A DNA stretch of 64,000 nucleotides, taken from Allodiplogaster sudhausi (lineage: Eukaryota; Nematoda; Chromadorea; Rhabditida; Diplogasteridae). Where the stretch lies: positions 826,501 through 890,500 of the forward strand of contig CALZFC010000030.1 of the NCBI GenBank assembly GCA_945643635.1, read 5' to 3'. Position numbers and translations under genes: made by a program. This document shows positions 35,183 through 46,253 of this stretch, piece by piece. Below the pieces are notes generated by a model. That model was not told the DNA's origin and made no database searches. It was given only the letters and a program-made list of their open reading frames with translations. Every line of letters begins with the position of its first letter. The first letter of the stretch is position 1.

Positions 35183-35694
35183 AAGCCATTAAGCTGCTTT
35201 CTTCTCGCCGTTCTTCTCCGGATTCACAGTGTCCACCACATCTTGGAAAACTGGAAGTTGTTCGTCAACGGGTTTTTTGTTTTACTTTTTACTTCACTCG
35301 CAAAATTACTTTAAAAAAAATGTATTCTGTTCGGTTGGAAAAGTTTTTAAAAGCTGTTGCACTTTTGCAGTGCAAATCTCATCATTACATTTTATATAAA
35401 AGTACAAGAACTAACATTGGCACGGCAACAAAAACACAGAAATTTAAATTGTTATTGAATACGAGATTTCTGAAAGATTTTTCCAGGCGAAACAAAAAGA
35501 GTTCAGAAAACACATTAGAAGTGCAGCTTCTAGTTTTGTATACATACATATAAGCAGAATTCCGATGCAAACCATCATTCATTTCTTCACTGGATACCGC
35601 GAGAGGTTGGCTGCTTTCCGTTTCTCCATTAATTGACAAAAGAAGAAATAAAATAGAAGGCTAATCCTGCAATATTTCAGGGCTTCCATTCATC

Positions 35695-36346
35695 ATGGAG
35701 TCAACATCTGAGCAGCACAAGAACGGCGTGAAGCCAAACAAACCGGGCGAACCGAATTTTAAGGTATGTCTTCATTTTTAATATTATTCTAGTAGCAGTT
35801 AGCCATCTTAAATTTAAACATAGTAATATAAATATTAAGCCTTAACCTTGTTTAGTCTTAACTTTAATCCTAACTCTTCCAGCTGCCGATTGAGCCGCGT
35901 GGCCCGATTGTCTTCAAACGCGAGGGCAAGCATCTCTGCGCGAACAGAGTCCTCAAGAACAACACGGGCAAGATAGTCATCTTCAAGGTCAATATACAAT
36001 TCCAGACCATTCATTTCTTGCAAACACGCAAAGATTGGGACTTGAAATGTAAATAATCTTCAGAATAAATAATACACATTTGCATGCATTTTCTCTATAA
36101 TCTCCGCATATATTTGAATGAAAACAATTATGAATTAATATCTATATCAATTACGCAATACTTAAGAGAACGCATACTTTCTGATTACCAAACATTTAAG
36201 GTAAAGGTGACGAACCCGAAGCTGTTCACTGTCAGCAAATCCGTTGACTTTATCGAGGCCGGTGCCAAGGTATTTCAGAACCATTTTAATCTTCAAATAT
36301 GATAAGACATTAAATTAATCTGGCATGCCTGCAAGCAAATTGGATG

Positions 36347-36391
<45 letters not shown>

Positions 36392-37765
36392 GATATATTT
36401 CAGGTAAACATCCGCATCGACTTCCGCGGCACCCCAGCCGAAGCAGCGGGCAGCTACGTCGCCTTCTACCACGCGGACATCCCTGAGACAGCAGCCGCCA
36501 AGAAGATCGCTGAGGTAACAAAAGAGTTAAGGGAGCTGACCGAGGGACAATTGGTTTCTAAGCTTAATTGTAAGCTCGCATAATGGCAAAACATTGTTGG
36601 TGACAGAATGATATATTCTTAAAAGATCAAGACTTCGCAATTTTAAAAGCTGTATATACACTTGCAATTTAGTGCGTCAAAAAGTGTGAAATGTTTTTTT
36701 CCCAGATTTGGAAGGAAGTCCAGCCAGCGGGTGTGACGCGAATCCTCTGCGTTTGCGAATCGGATGAAGGAAAGGAGAAAAAGGAAGTGAAGAAGGAGGA
36801 AGGAAAGAAGAAGGAAGCGGATGAAGGAAAGGAGAAAAAGAAAGTGAAGAAGGAGGAAGGAAAGAAGAAGGAAGCGGATGAAGGAAAGGAGAAAAAGGAA
36901 GTGAAGAAGGAGGAAGGAAAGAAGAAGGAAGCGGATGAAGGAAAGGAGAAAAAGGAAGTGAAGAAGGAGGAAGGAAAGAAGAAGGAAGCGGATGAAGGAA
37001 AGGAGAAAAAGGAAGTGAAGAAGGAGGAAGGAAAAAAGAAGGAGAAGAAAGAGGAAGAAAAGAAAGATGTGAAGGAAGAAGAAAAGACGGTGGAGAAGAA
37101 AGAGGAAGAAAAGAATGATGTAAAGAAAGAGGAAGGCAATTTTGAGCTTAAAATTGATGCAAAATTATTATTAATGAATGCAAAAGTAAATTAAATTGAT
37201 GAAGATAATTATAAAGTAGAATAAAATGATATCATTTTAGTGCGACGAACAGCCGGCAAAGGGCGCAAAGCTGGTGGAAATACACAACGATGGGGACGAC
37301 CTCTACGAGCAGTGCAAGTCCGAGAAGAAGAATGATGATCTCCTCAAGGTCAGCCATATATTACTGTCATTGCGACTTACTTAAAAAATTTGCATAATGC
37401 TATATTTTATTTTTGCATACTATTTGAGCGTGAAAAAAAGAGATTCTTTAATTTTGAATTTTTCTCATTTTCTCTTTAGGAACTTACTCCGGAGGAGCAG
37501 GCTGCTCTCCTCGCGAATGCTGCGTGCTCTCAACAGTCGAAATCGGTGCAGACGTTCAAGGGTACGGAGTGTGAGTTCCGCCTTGCACATTTAGCGCAAG
37601 TCATTCAGAGCTATCTAAGGCGCTCGCGACTAATTTGGAAATAATATTCGTAGCAGATAATGTGATTACAAAATCTATTTAAGCAGAAAAATTTTATAAA
37701 TTAAAAGGAAGAAAACTAGCTCTTTTTCTCTTCCAGATGGCACACCGAAAGGCGGCAAGGAGTGA
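35695..37765 (+). CDS. MSP-domain protein, array copy 3 (longest K/E-repeat tail)
   Basis: Exons 35695-35763, 35883-35987, 36201-36269, 36404-36514, 36706-37185, 37241-37348, 37480-37570 and 37737-37765 (TGA) give 353 residues. It is almost identical to copy 2 up to exon 6. Differences include one extra 57-bp (19-residue) K/E unit in exon 5, a longer (TA)n run before exon 4, and A-V to S-V near the end of exon 3 (S-K-S-V-D-F). Exons 7-8 and their introns are clearly diverged from copies 1 and 2 (for example K-G-T-E-Y-G-T-P-K-G-G-K-E). A role as a sperm or cytoskeletal polymer protein or adaptor is inferred from the MSP domain only. Confidence 0.82.
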
Positions 37766-38227
37766 GCAGAAGAAGAGAGATGACTGGCGACGTTTTGAGG
37801 AGACGCCGCAATTTCTCTCGCACACAAGTCCCCTTCTGATTCCACGCGGGCTATAAATGTTGAGAAAGAAATTGTCTCGTTAATTGTTTGATCGAAGATG
37901 AACTGATGAATGAAGAAAAAAAATTGGACAAAAGAGAATTTGTGATTGTGCAGTATCGATTTTCATCTTTAATAAATATCTTTCCTTTGGAAGTTGCCTC
38001 TCCCCGATCATTTCAATCTCCTTCTGGCTCTCTCTCTCTCTCTATCTCTCCCTTCCTCTCTCCCTTCCTTTTCTCTCTCTCCCTCTCTCTCTCTCGTAGT
38101 TTCCAGTTCTAGATAAATGTAGATAGCATATATGTATGTATATACGTCTTCTGGAAGGATAGTCCTTCTTATAAAGAACAGAGAATTTCGCGAAGCGGAT
38201 GGAGAAGGAAAAGCGTCAACCTACATA

Positions 38228-38794
38228 CAGTAGCGTGCAATAAAAGTGCATATTTTGGTTTTTCTTGCATATTTTCCTTCAAAGTTGATGAAATTCAATG
38301 AAATTTACAGGGTTGCTTCTTCAATTAGCCATCTGAATAAGTTCAATGATTCTCCCCAAATATATAAAACTCATTCTTTCAATAGGTATAGTGGTAAATG
38401 ATCGATTTTGTCCTGCTGAACCTTCTTCATCTCAGGCCGAGTGAATGAATCTCGGACAGAGGACAGCTACCATGTAAGAACATGATATTAAATCACAATT
38501 AGGCCTAAAAGTTATCGAAGGGTTGTTCTGTAATGCACATAAAATAAAATACCAGCAAAAACTACCCGAATACCAAAGAAACAAATTATATTGTTCGGCA
38601 CGCCTAAATGTGTAATCCGTGTGATTTGGAGTTATTGATTTTTTCTCGCTCATTAGTGAATCAATGAAACCAAAAAAACTATTAGTAACGTAACTATATA
38701 AAGAAGCAAGCCTGAAAATGTCATTGAATTTTATCAACTTTGAAGGAAAATATGCAAGAAAAAGCAAAATATGCACTTTTATTGCACGCTACTG
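38228..38794. mobile_element. Tc1/mariner-type MITE with long terminal inverted repeats
   Basis: Both ends begin CAGTAGCGTGCAATAAAAGT (the right end as reverse complement), and the inverted match continues for about 80 bases. The 567-bp element is flanked by TA on each side (38226-38227 and 38795-38796), the target duplication of Tc1/mariner transposons. The interior holds only short frames and no transposase. Confidence 0.88.
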
Positions 38795-38844
38795 TAAATA
38801 GTGAAAGTTTCAGCAGCAGTAAATTCCAAACATTTTGGTTTTTT

Positions 38845-38875
<31 letters not shown>

Positions 38876-38936
38876 CATAAAAGTATAGAGAAGAGGGAAA
38901 GACAGAGAGAGAGAACAGAGAGAAGAGGGAGAATAC

Positions 38937-38967
<31 letters not shown>

Positions 38968-38985
38968 GAGAGCGAGAGAAGTGCA
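38845..38985. repeat. (GA)n microsatellite
   Basis: A GA dinucleotide array just right of the MITE. Related arrays lie at about 39865-39955, 40500-40605 and 40687-40715, and a (CT)n array at 38030-38100. Confidence 0.9.
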
Positions 38986-39159
38986 CAAGCTCGAGAATTT
39001 TAGACCTCAAACTTGAGTAATAAACCCTTCAGCGAAGGAGAAACGTATAGTTGTGTAAATCGTTCCGACATATCAGAAAGACATGCTAAGACCTCCAAGA
39101 AAGACCTCCAAGTGGACTCGACACTCGGCACGTCGAGCTTCTTCGAATTATTCTTATTC

Positions 39160-39606
39160 TTCCATCGTTCCACGCGAGATTCCGATTCCACTTCGAAGAT
39201 TGGTTGCAGACAGCAGAGGACATCCTTGAAGGCAGAAGAAGAAATGACGAAGATAACTTGATGATGATGATGTTCTCTCTGGCGATGAGGCGATCATGGA
39301 AGTCATCGTCTTTCTCTGACCCCATCCACCTCCACTTCGAGATGCACATGCAGCATGAAGAGCAGCTTCAGCTCTTCGAGAAAAGACACCAGACAGTCTG
39401 CGAGAGAGTGCGCACTACATGGCGACTGCAACGGAATGCGAGTGTGGGAAGAGGACTCTACGCCTCTTCTCACCTCTTTCTCACTGAGGCAGATAGCGAA
39501 AAGGGAACTGACAATAAGCTCTGCACTGAATTCGCTGAGATTTGTCGTCGGCTAGAAGCATTTTTATTTATTTATTTAACAAATAAAATAGTTACTATTT
39601 TGCAAT
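39160..39606 (+). CDS. Hypothetical protein fragment (uncertain)
   Basis: One frame stays open with non-repetitive composition (H-F-E-D-W-L-Q-T-A-E-D-I-L-E, then E-E-Q-L-Q-L-F-E-K-R-H-Q-T-V-C-E-R-V, later L-C-T-E-F-A-E-I-C-R-R-L-E). It then runs into an A/T-rich tail and TGA. A second short frame of similar quality starts at an ATG at 39624 and ends near 39782. They could be exons of one plus-strand gene. No domain is recognised and the upstream start is unclear. Confidence 0.35.
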
Positions 39607-40335
39607 GATTCCGGACACCTTTCATGGAATCCGTCAAATCGCCAGTGATTAGCAGAGCATTTGAACCCAATGAAACCGAGTTCGCTGTTGAGCTGGCCAA
39701 AGGCAAAAAGAGGACTGCTTTGCGCATTCAACGGAGATCCTCACTTTCATCTCTTTGTGACTGTGCGCAAAATCATTGAGAATTGATCAGAGACTTGCTG
39801 ATTCAATCAATGATTACTGACAAAAGAATGCACGAGAGCCATTGAGTTGTGAAGTTGTAGAGTTGAGAGAGAGAGAAGGAGAGAGAGAGAGGAGAGAGGA
39901 GAGAGAAGAGGGAGAGGAGAAAGAGAGAGAAAGAGTGAGAGAGAGAGAGAGAGAACAGTGAACAATCGAACGAGTTGCAGAAAGTGACCAAGGAGAGTGG
40001 GAGGAAGTTGTGAGATCTCGGATGAGCTCTACTTCTGCATTCTCTTCTCCACGCTCTCTGTCATCTCTCTTCTTAGACAGAGTCAACAATGAAGCGTGCG
40101 AGTAGATGACTACGATGGTCATGCAACTCCGGATCTTTCTCTCATTCTCTCGACCATTTTTTTTCCTCTCTCTTCCTGTGCCTCTCTTTCTCGTTTCCTT
40201 TGAACTGTCTGCTTCTCTGAACACTCTCTGATCAGCTTATCATCATATCACCACCTCCTTCTTACAATGCTCCCCAGTGAATGAGGTGAGAAATCATTCT
40301 GTTTATCAGAGTTGAATGTCAGCGAGAATGTGTTT

Positions 40336-40535
40336 CTATATTTCGATGAAGTCTGGTGGAGTCGTCTGGTTCTCCTCCTCTTCTTCTTCTTCTGCGCGGA
40401 AGTCGCCGCTGTTGTCAGAGTCACGGCCTCGAGAGCGACGGATGCACGTAGCCACAGGGCGGCAGAAGCCACCACGGCAGAAGGGGTCCTGTGGAGAAAT
40501 AGAGAGAGAAAGAGAGAGAGAGAGAGGGAAAGAGG

Positions 40536-40568
<33 letters not shown>

Positions 40569-40969
40569 GAAAAGAGGGAGAGAGAGAGAAAGAGAGAAAG
40601 AGAGAATCCAACTGACCGGGCGCACCACACACCGCTCGAATCTGCCGCATCGATGACATCGGCATTGCTGGTCGTTGAATCCATCTAAAGAGAGAGAGAA
40701 AGAGAGAGAGAGAAAGTTAAAGGAAGGGAGTGGATGCTATCAGCTGACCATCCACGCAGCGGGCTCGGCTGGTGAACGGCTCCACTCGGCTGGTCTGGAA
40801 ACGGCCGCAGTTGATGTTCAGGCAGGGACTCACGCAGACAGCCCGCTGCTGGCAGGGAGGACGGAAGCAGGGCAGCTGAGCAGAGAAGTGGAAGGGGCTT
40901 TCACTCACTCATTCCACTCCAATGGGCTGCTACCCACGCCGAAAGCGTTACACAAGCGACATACCGCAT
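40336..40969 (-). CDS. Small cysteine-rich, probably secreted protein
   Basis: Four exons join in phase: 40969-40934, 40875-40749, 40684-40617 and 40488-40336, giving about 127 residues. The first exon is a short hydrophobic start (M-R-Y-V-A-C-V-T-L-S-A-W), with an in-frame stop just upstream of the ATG. Exon 2 carries P-C-F-R-P-P-C-Q-Q-R-A-V-C and C-L-N-I-N-C-G-R-F. Exon 3 has Q-C-R-C-H-R-C-G-R-F-E-R-C. Exon 4 has D-P-F-C-R-G-G-F-C-R-P-V-A-T-C and then an acidic end. The recurring C-x(2-4)-C and C-G-R-F patterns suggest a disulphide-rich repeat, but I do not recognise the family. The short leader makes secretion likely but not certain. Confidence 0.55.
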
Positions 40970-41064
40970 GAAGGTAGTCTAAGGAATTTATGTAGGTTTT
41001 TATGTAATTGTTTAAATAAAATTTTAATTCAAAACAAATTTGTTAATTGTCGGGCAAAATGTTT

Positions 41065-41138
41065 TGCTCGGCCGAGGCATCGAACCTTGGTCCCTTGCGT
41101 CCCGATCTCAACTCGTTACCATTACGCTAAGCTAGTCG
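41065..41138 (-). repeat. tRNA-derived (SINE-like) promoter segment
   Basis: On the minus strand, TAGCTTAGCGTAATGG (A-box-like) is followed about 30 bases later by GGTTCGATGCC, a perfect B-box. There is no acceptor stem, so this is a pol III promoter relic of a SINE or tRNA pseudogene rather than a tRNA gene. Confidence 0.5.
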
Positions 41139-41199
41139 ATAAAAGGCAGATAATGCCTTACTTCTTACCTTGCCCGGTGAATATGAGAAAGAAACGCTG

Positions 41200-41830
41200 A
41201 AACCGCGTATTTCAACAGTTTTATGACTGGGAAACATAAAAGACCTCGTCGATATCTGGCATACTATAGCTCATTGGAAAGACAATTTTTTGCTCTACAA
41301 CGTAGGATAGAAAACCCATGATTATTTTCCATATAAGAGAATGACGCCTCTCCAAAGTCTAGAGGTCGCTGAGACCGTAAAAGTGAATATTTTTAAATTC
41401 TACTTTAGTTGCTTTATAAAACAATATCTTGTCTATTTATTACCAAATTTTCACGGATATTGCTATATTGTGTGCGAAACAGCGAACGCGAATGTGCGAC
41501 CATCTCTGCAAGTTTCATCGGGCTCTCGAATTTAAAACCTCGCATAGCTCGCCAAAATGGCGATTTTAGACTCCCGGACCCATTCCAATCGTTTCAGCGT
41601 GTTAAAAAGTACCTATAAACAGCTTTTGAGCGAAATCTAATTTTGCCGGGTCCCCGGCACTTTGGCTTCCCTACGATTCTCTCGCAAATCGCGTCATATA
41701 TTTTCCATGTTACACCGTATAAATTGATTGATTGATTGTAAACTATTGGGACAACAGGGTTAACATTAACCGAATAACTGTATTTTCCTTTTTTAACTTC
41801 ATTCATTATTATTGCTCACAATCAGTTTTT
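41200..41830. other. Intergenic, no gene supported
   Basis: Non-repetitive sequence with several short frames but no splice-linked exons. It may contain unrecognised mobile-element sequence following the SINE-like head. Confidence 0.35.
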
Positions 41831-41835
41831 TTCAG

Positions 41836-42985
41836 AATGGAGCGGTAATATTGTGACTGCAAGCGTAACTGCAAACAAAGTCGCCGGAATTTCCCTGAGT
41901 ACAGGCAAAGTACTATTTTGCGCGGCAGAGTGTGGGAATTGGGTTCCCGAAACGTTTTGGTGTGAGAACGGTATGGCATCCTTTTTAACAGAGAAGTGTG
42001 CTAGCTTACACTAGCCAGCTGAATTTTTCTCATGTGTGGATTACAGCTACAATTCCATTTCCCGTCAACGAGAGTGCAACTGATAATTGCGTAGCGTCCA
42101 ACTCAAAACCAGAGTGCATAACGACGACTTCAACGACGACTTCGACGACCACAACATCAACAACTACATCGACTTCCACATCAACGACCGAAACATCGAT
42201 TTTTACGATCATGGCAACTACATCTTCATCGCGACTAACAACGACAACGTAAAACTTTGTATATCTTTAGTCATCTCAGTGAAAATCGTAAATACCAAAG
42301 TTGTCCAGCATGGCATTATCGTGTGATGCTCCAATAAATCTATAATATTTTAAACAAAAATTTTGTCGATTTATTTAACTGATATAGAACATTTTGATTT
42401 GATGATCATTTAATTTTTTTTAAGAAGTGCGCCAACGACATCGAATTCTCTCATCACAACGCCAACAGCACCACTCACAGATCCAGCAACAACATCACAG
42501 TCTATTGCCCCTGCTTCTACTCAGTCAAGCACTACAGTAACTTCGACTCAGTCTACAGTAAAAACAACGTAATTGAATATTGACTTAAATTATTATGTAG
42601 AATGAAGATCAAAACTAAAGCACTCGATTAATTCTCTCTTTATAAACATTTTAAGATTAGCCAAGTTCTGATATGACTAGCAATCAACATTAGATCAACA
42701 ACCACGCCAACTAACAAAGAGGACCCGTGCGGACAGTATAGAATCGCAAGCGGAAATCTGGTTGCGAATGTGTCAGTCTGGAATGCAGAGTTAAAAATGA
42801 ACATCGGCATCAGATACTCTCGTTGCACTGATGAAGAAAAACACTTCATTGCAGTTGCCAGACTAAAGATTCGCATGCCATCTGCAAAGTGGTCGACGGA
42901 AGTCGCTCATGCATTTGCTCTGCCAATTACACCGGACCAACTTGTGGCAAATGTTCGTCAATCGCTCCTTTGAGTTGCCACCGAT
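41836..42985 (+). CDS. Mucin-like and EGF-like exons (partial or decayed gene)
   Basis: In order: an exon with C-A-A-E-C-G-N-W-V-P-E-T-F-W-C (41836 to about 41970); an exon ending in a long Thr/Ser run (about 42045-42249); a second Thr/Ser/Pro-rich exon (about 42424-42569); and a segment with T-T-T-P-T-N-K-E-D-P-C-G-Q-Y. From about 42855 comes an EGF-like stretch: C-x(9)-C, then S-C-I-C-S-A-N-Y-T-G-P-T-C-G-K-C. The EGF frame conflicts with the frame of the segment before it unless an intron or lesion separates them. It lies upstream of DEG/ENaC copy C on the same strand and may be its N-terminal extracellular part, a separate mucin-type gene, or a decayed relic. No start or signal peptide was found. 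Confidence 0.45.
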
Positions 42986-43383
42986 TTTCAATAAAGAATT
43001 CTTGCTTCTAGCTATTGCGTCTCTTGGACGTCTCACAGATATTTTCGGAAACGATTCGCTCGAAAATGTACTTGAGGTTCGCTGATGGGATCATTGCAAA
43101 CCGTCACATATTATATACTCGTATTAGGCTCATTGTCATTGGAAAAAGGTACTGTCGATTTGACAGACCCTCTCTCATTTTGGTCCTTCCCAAAGCCGTA
43201 CCCCCCATGTTTTTGAGTAGTATTTAGGCAGACACAGGTAACTCACCCTGGTTTCCGGACCCAATAACTCCCTCCCCACCCTGATTTTCTGGGTCCTCCA
43301 CACTGGCTTTTTTCCCTGACTAGGCTGTGAAAATAGATTTGATTGTTGGAACAGAAATAAGCAACCATACGATATTTACATTT

Positions 43384-45072
43384 TCAGATGATTTCAACGG
43401 GAAAGGACGCCCCGGCTGTCTTCACATCCTCTCTGCCTGCTCTTCTAAGCTTTATCTCTGATGACGACCGTCCGGGTCTCAGCTGGCACCTCGAAGACAT
43501 CATCGCATACGCTACTTTTTTGGGAGAAACACTCGATTTGGAGTTCCATTTTCACCACAATTCGTCATAGAGCGGACTAACGGAACAGAATGTTTTAAGA
43601 TCTACATTTCAAATGCGACATGATCCCTTCTATGGAAACTGCTTCGTCTTTAACCCGGCTGCCCAAAACCGTTCAACAAGTCGTGCAATCGTTGAAGACG
43701 GCCTAGGTGGAGCGATGTTGAAAGAAGAATTTTATCTCGAAAAATTGTATAAGTAGCAACATTCTAATTAGGATTTCTTGTAACTGTGGACGCACAAAGT
43801 GCGGATCAAGCCATCTGGTCGGAAACTACTGGAGTCAATGTTTTCATTCAGCCCGGTAAATTCATTGTTGTCTTCATAAGTTAGGTTGCCTCGAAGCAAT
43901 CATAATAGATTATACATATGTATGTTCAAGAATCTCTACGAGTCTACGCCGAGAGTGCGGGAATCACCGTTTTTTTCCGGGAACAACAATGGCTATTCGA
44001 TTAAGCGAGGTGTGCACTTTTTTTTCGTTCTTTAAAATCTAGGAAGTAATATTCTGCCCAGAATACTTATTCCGCCTACCCTGGTGTAAGTGGGCGGTGT
44101 GTTCGTGACAAATCGGAAGTGACTTCATTCTACTTTGACTTTGAGTATTCCATCAATGTCAGCTTGGTTTGATGAGTTTGATGAGCAATCTACATATACT
44201 CCATAAAAGGCGGAGTAAGCATTACTGGTTCACTTGTCAACGATGATGAAATTGAGGGTTGCTTCCGATCTTGCTATCAAGATGTCGTTTACCAAGAGTG
44301 CGGCTGTATGGATGCTACTTTTGTGAGGAGCTCCTCCGAGTGTCTTTGAAAAACATAAGTGCCCAGTTTATTGGGAAAGCGTAAAACAAATGCTTAAGTT
44401 GCCTGCATCTCTTCCCTCCTCTCCTCCCGCGGCGATCCCTCTAACTGGCCAGAGTGCGAGTGCCCTCCGCCTTGTCATTCCAAGTCTGTCGAAACTCTTG
44501 TATTCCAAGCATCAAGCACCAAGCAAAAGGTGTTGTATATAATCGTGAAAAATTACATCAATATTTTTCATTTCTATTTAACTTAGGTAAAAGATTCCTG
44601 TACTCCTAGAATGAATACCTTCATGAATACGTCCAGTGTTCACAGCAACATTACATCCGAAGGCAACTGCTCAAGCTTTGTGGGTCCACTTTATTCAAAT
44701 TCGTCAGAAGTAGAAAACTAAAGTAGAAATTGTGAGTATGAGAAGAAATTTCAGTGTAGGGTCTCTTTTTTGAATCTGATTGCAAGTAAAACAAGTATGG
44801 AAATTTTAGAGCGACGTGGCTATTTTCTTTCATACAGTCGAGGCCCATGTCGAGGTTGAGGAACTCTCTGTTTCGGTCAGCATCAAGTTTTTGACAGTAT
44901 TAAAATCGCAAGGATATGAAATAAGACTCTATGCTTCCTGTATTGAGTTTGTGTCTCTGCTCGGTTCCCTTGGTCGCTCTCTTCCTCGGCTGCTCTGCCA
45001 TCGTCATCCTCGAGATTGGTCTCCTGCTCGCGAACATCGTTCTGGGAAGGCAGCCGCAGTACTGTTAACGAG
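43384..45072 (+). pseudogene. DEG/ENaC channel subunit, copy C, decayed
   Basis: Family landmarks appear in order: W-H-L-E-D-I-I-A-Y-A-T-F-L-G (about 43480), Y-G-N-C-F-V-F-N-P (about 43630), F-L-V-T-V-D-A-Q-S-A-D (about 43775), E-G-C-F-R-S-C-Y-Q-D and E-C-G-C-M-D (about 44255-44320), W-P-E-C-E-C-P-P-P-C (about 44450), V-A-I-F-F-H-T-V-E-A (about 44815) and a TM2-like L-F-L-G-C-S-A-I-V-I-L-E-I-G (about 44980). TM1 and the F-P-x-x-T-F-C-N exon are not found. Frames break at about 43611-43625, between N-A-T and D-P-F-Y, and at about 44972-44985, within the TM2 approach, where one extra base shifts the pore out of frame. The disulphide cysteine after L-E-D-I-I has been lost. Interpreted as a pseudogene. 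Confidence 0.65.
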
Positions 45073-45407
45073 CTTTCAAATTGTCAAATCATCGATTAGA
45101 CTCATAAAGCTAGCATTGTTTCACGTTTCAAAATTAGTACAAACACAAAGAAATGTTTGCGTCCATGAACATGCACGGCCATTCAAACCCGGCCATTGAA
45201 GATGATCACGCAAATGAAGCCTGAGCTACGAGTACAAGACACTCTATTACTTCAAAGTGAATGTTGCCTTTGAAAAGCCACCGAATTCTTCATCTTCGGA
45301 CTTTATTTGCGCTGGACTTATGGCAAGATTGTAGTTGAGTGGCCGATGAAAGGTTCGCGGTGCATGATGGCAGTTGCGCCAACCAGCGCGCGGCACTCTA
45401 GGAGTCT

Positions 45408-46253
45408 CCTTTCTTCTCGTCGTCCTTCTCCGGATTCGCAGCACCCGCCTCATCTTCCTAAATTATAATGTTAGATACAAATTATGTTTGGTGTGCTCTT
45501 TTTTTGAAAATCAATAGACGCTAAAATGTTATCGACAAATTGCAGAACTCAAATAATAGTTTTAAAAAAGTTAAATTAAAAAGGCAAAAAACTTCTTCTC
45601 CTCCTTTTCTCCTCCCTTCACAGCATCTTTCTTCCTTCTTCTCCTCATCGGCTGCATCCTAAATTTAGTTTTTCAACGATTTCCTTATTTGAGAAGCACC
45701 AATCATAAAGAAAATACGAGAAGAGGGATAAGTGCTATTCATTTGAACCTTCTTTTCTTCCTGTTTCTCCATGGCCGGCTCGGCCTCCTTCTTTTCTTCA
45801 TCTTTCTCCTCCTTCTTTTCTTCCTCTTTCTCCTCCTTCTTTTCTTCTTCTTTCTTCTCCTCATTCTTTTCTTCCTGCTTCTCCGCTGCCGGCTCAGTCT
45901 CCTTCTCTGCTTCCTCTTTCTTCACTTCTTTCTTTTCTTCCTCTTACTTTTCCTCCTTTGCTGCCTCCTCCTTCACTTCCTTCTTTTCTTCCTCTTTCTT
46001 CTCCTTCTTCTTCAAAGTTTGCCCTCGCGCTTGAAGACAATCGGGTCATTCGGCTCAATCGGCAGCTGGAAGAGTTAAGGTTAAAGATTAGTTGAATATT
46101 GATATTATTAATTGTAAATGCAAAGTTAACATACAGAATTAACCTTAGAGAAAGATTAAAAGTGAAGACATCTTTCTGTCGTACCTTAAAATTCGGTTCG
46201 CCCGGCTTGTTCGGCTTCAGGCCGTTCCTGTTCTGCTCCGACGGTGCTGCCAT
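45408..46253 (-). pseudogene. MSP-type gene lacking most of the MSP domain
   Basis: Exon 1 (46253-46185) encodes a 23-residue leader ending N-K-P-G-E-P-N-F-K, like the array copies. Exon 2 starts at 46065 with L-P-I-E-P-N-D-P-I-V-F-K-R-E-G-K and then jumps directly into a Lys/Glu-rich stretch (about 46015-45730) with a frame change and a stop. The rest of the MSP fold (array exons 3-4) is missing. A final exon (about 45459-45400) gives N-P-E-K-D-D-E-K-K-G-D-S and a stop. An internal deletion has fused the domain start to the charged tail. Confidence 0.7.

Larger units (their letters stand above)
31180..37254. repeat. Tandem duplication of a 3037-bp unit (MSP array)
   Basis: Positions about 31180-34217 and about 34217-37254 align with an offset of 3037 bases at near identity, including introns and spacer. 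The unit runs from exon 6 of one MSP gene to exon 6 of the next. It therefore contains an MSP 3' end, captured DEG/ENaC exons, an isolated MSP tail exon and an MSP 5' end. Confidence 0.85.

Noticed and set aside
36669..37139. Ser/Phe-rich minus-strand frames opposite MSP exon 5 (also 33627-34040)
   Set aside because: They are antisense shadows of the Lys/Glu repeat. Length tracks the 57-bp unit number and nothing else supports them.
45689..46078. Leu/Phe-rich plus-strand frame that looks like a membrane protein
   Set aside because: It is the antisense of the Lys/Glu tail of the MSP pseudogene.
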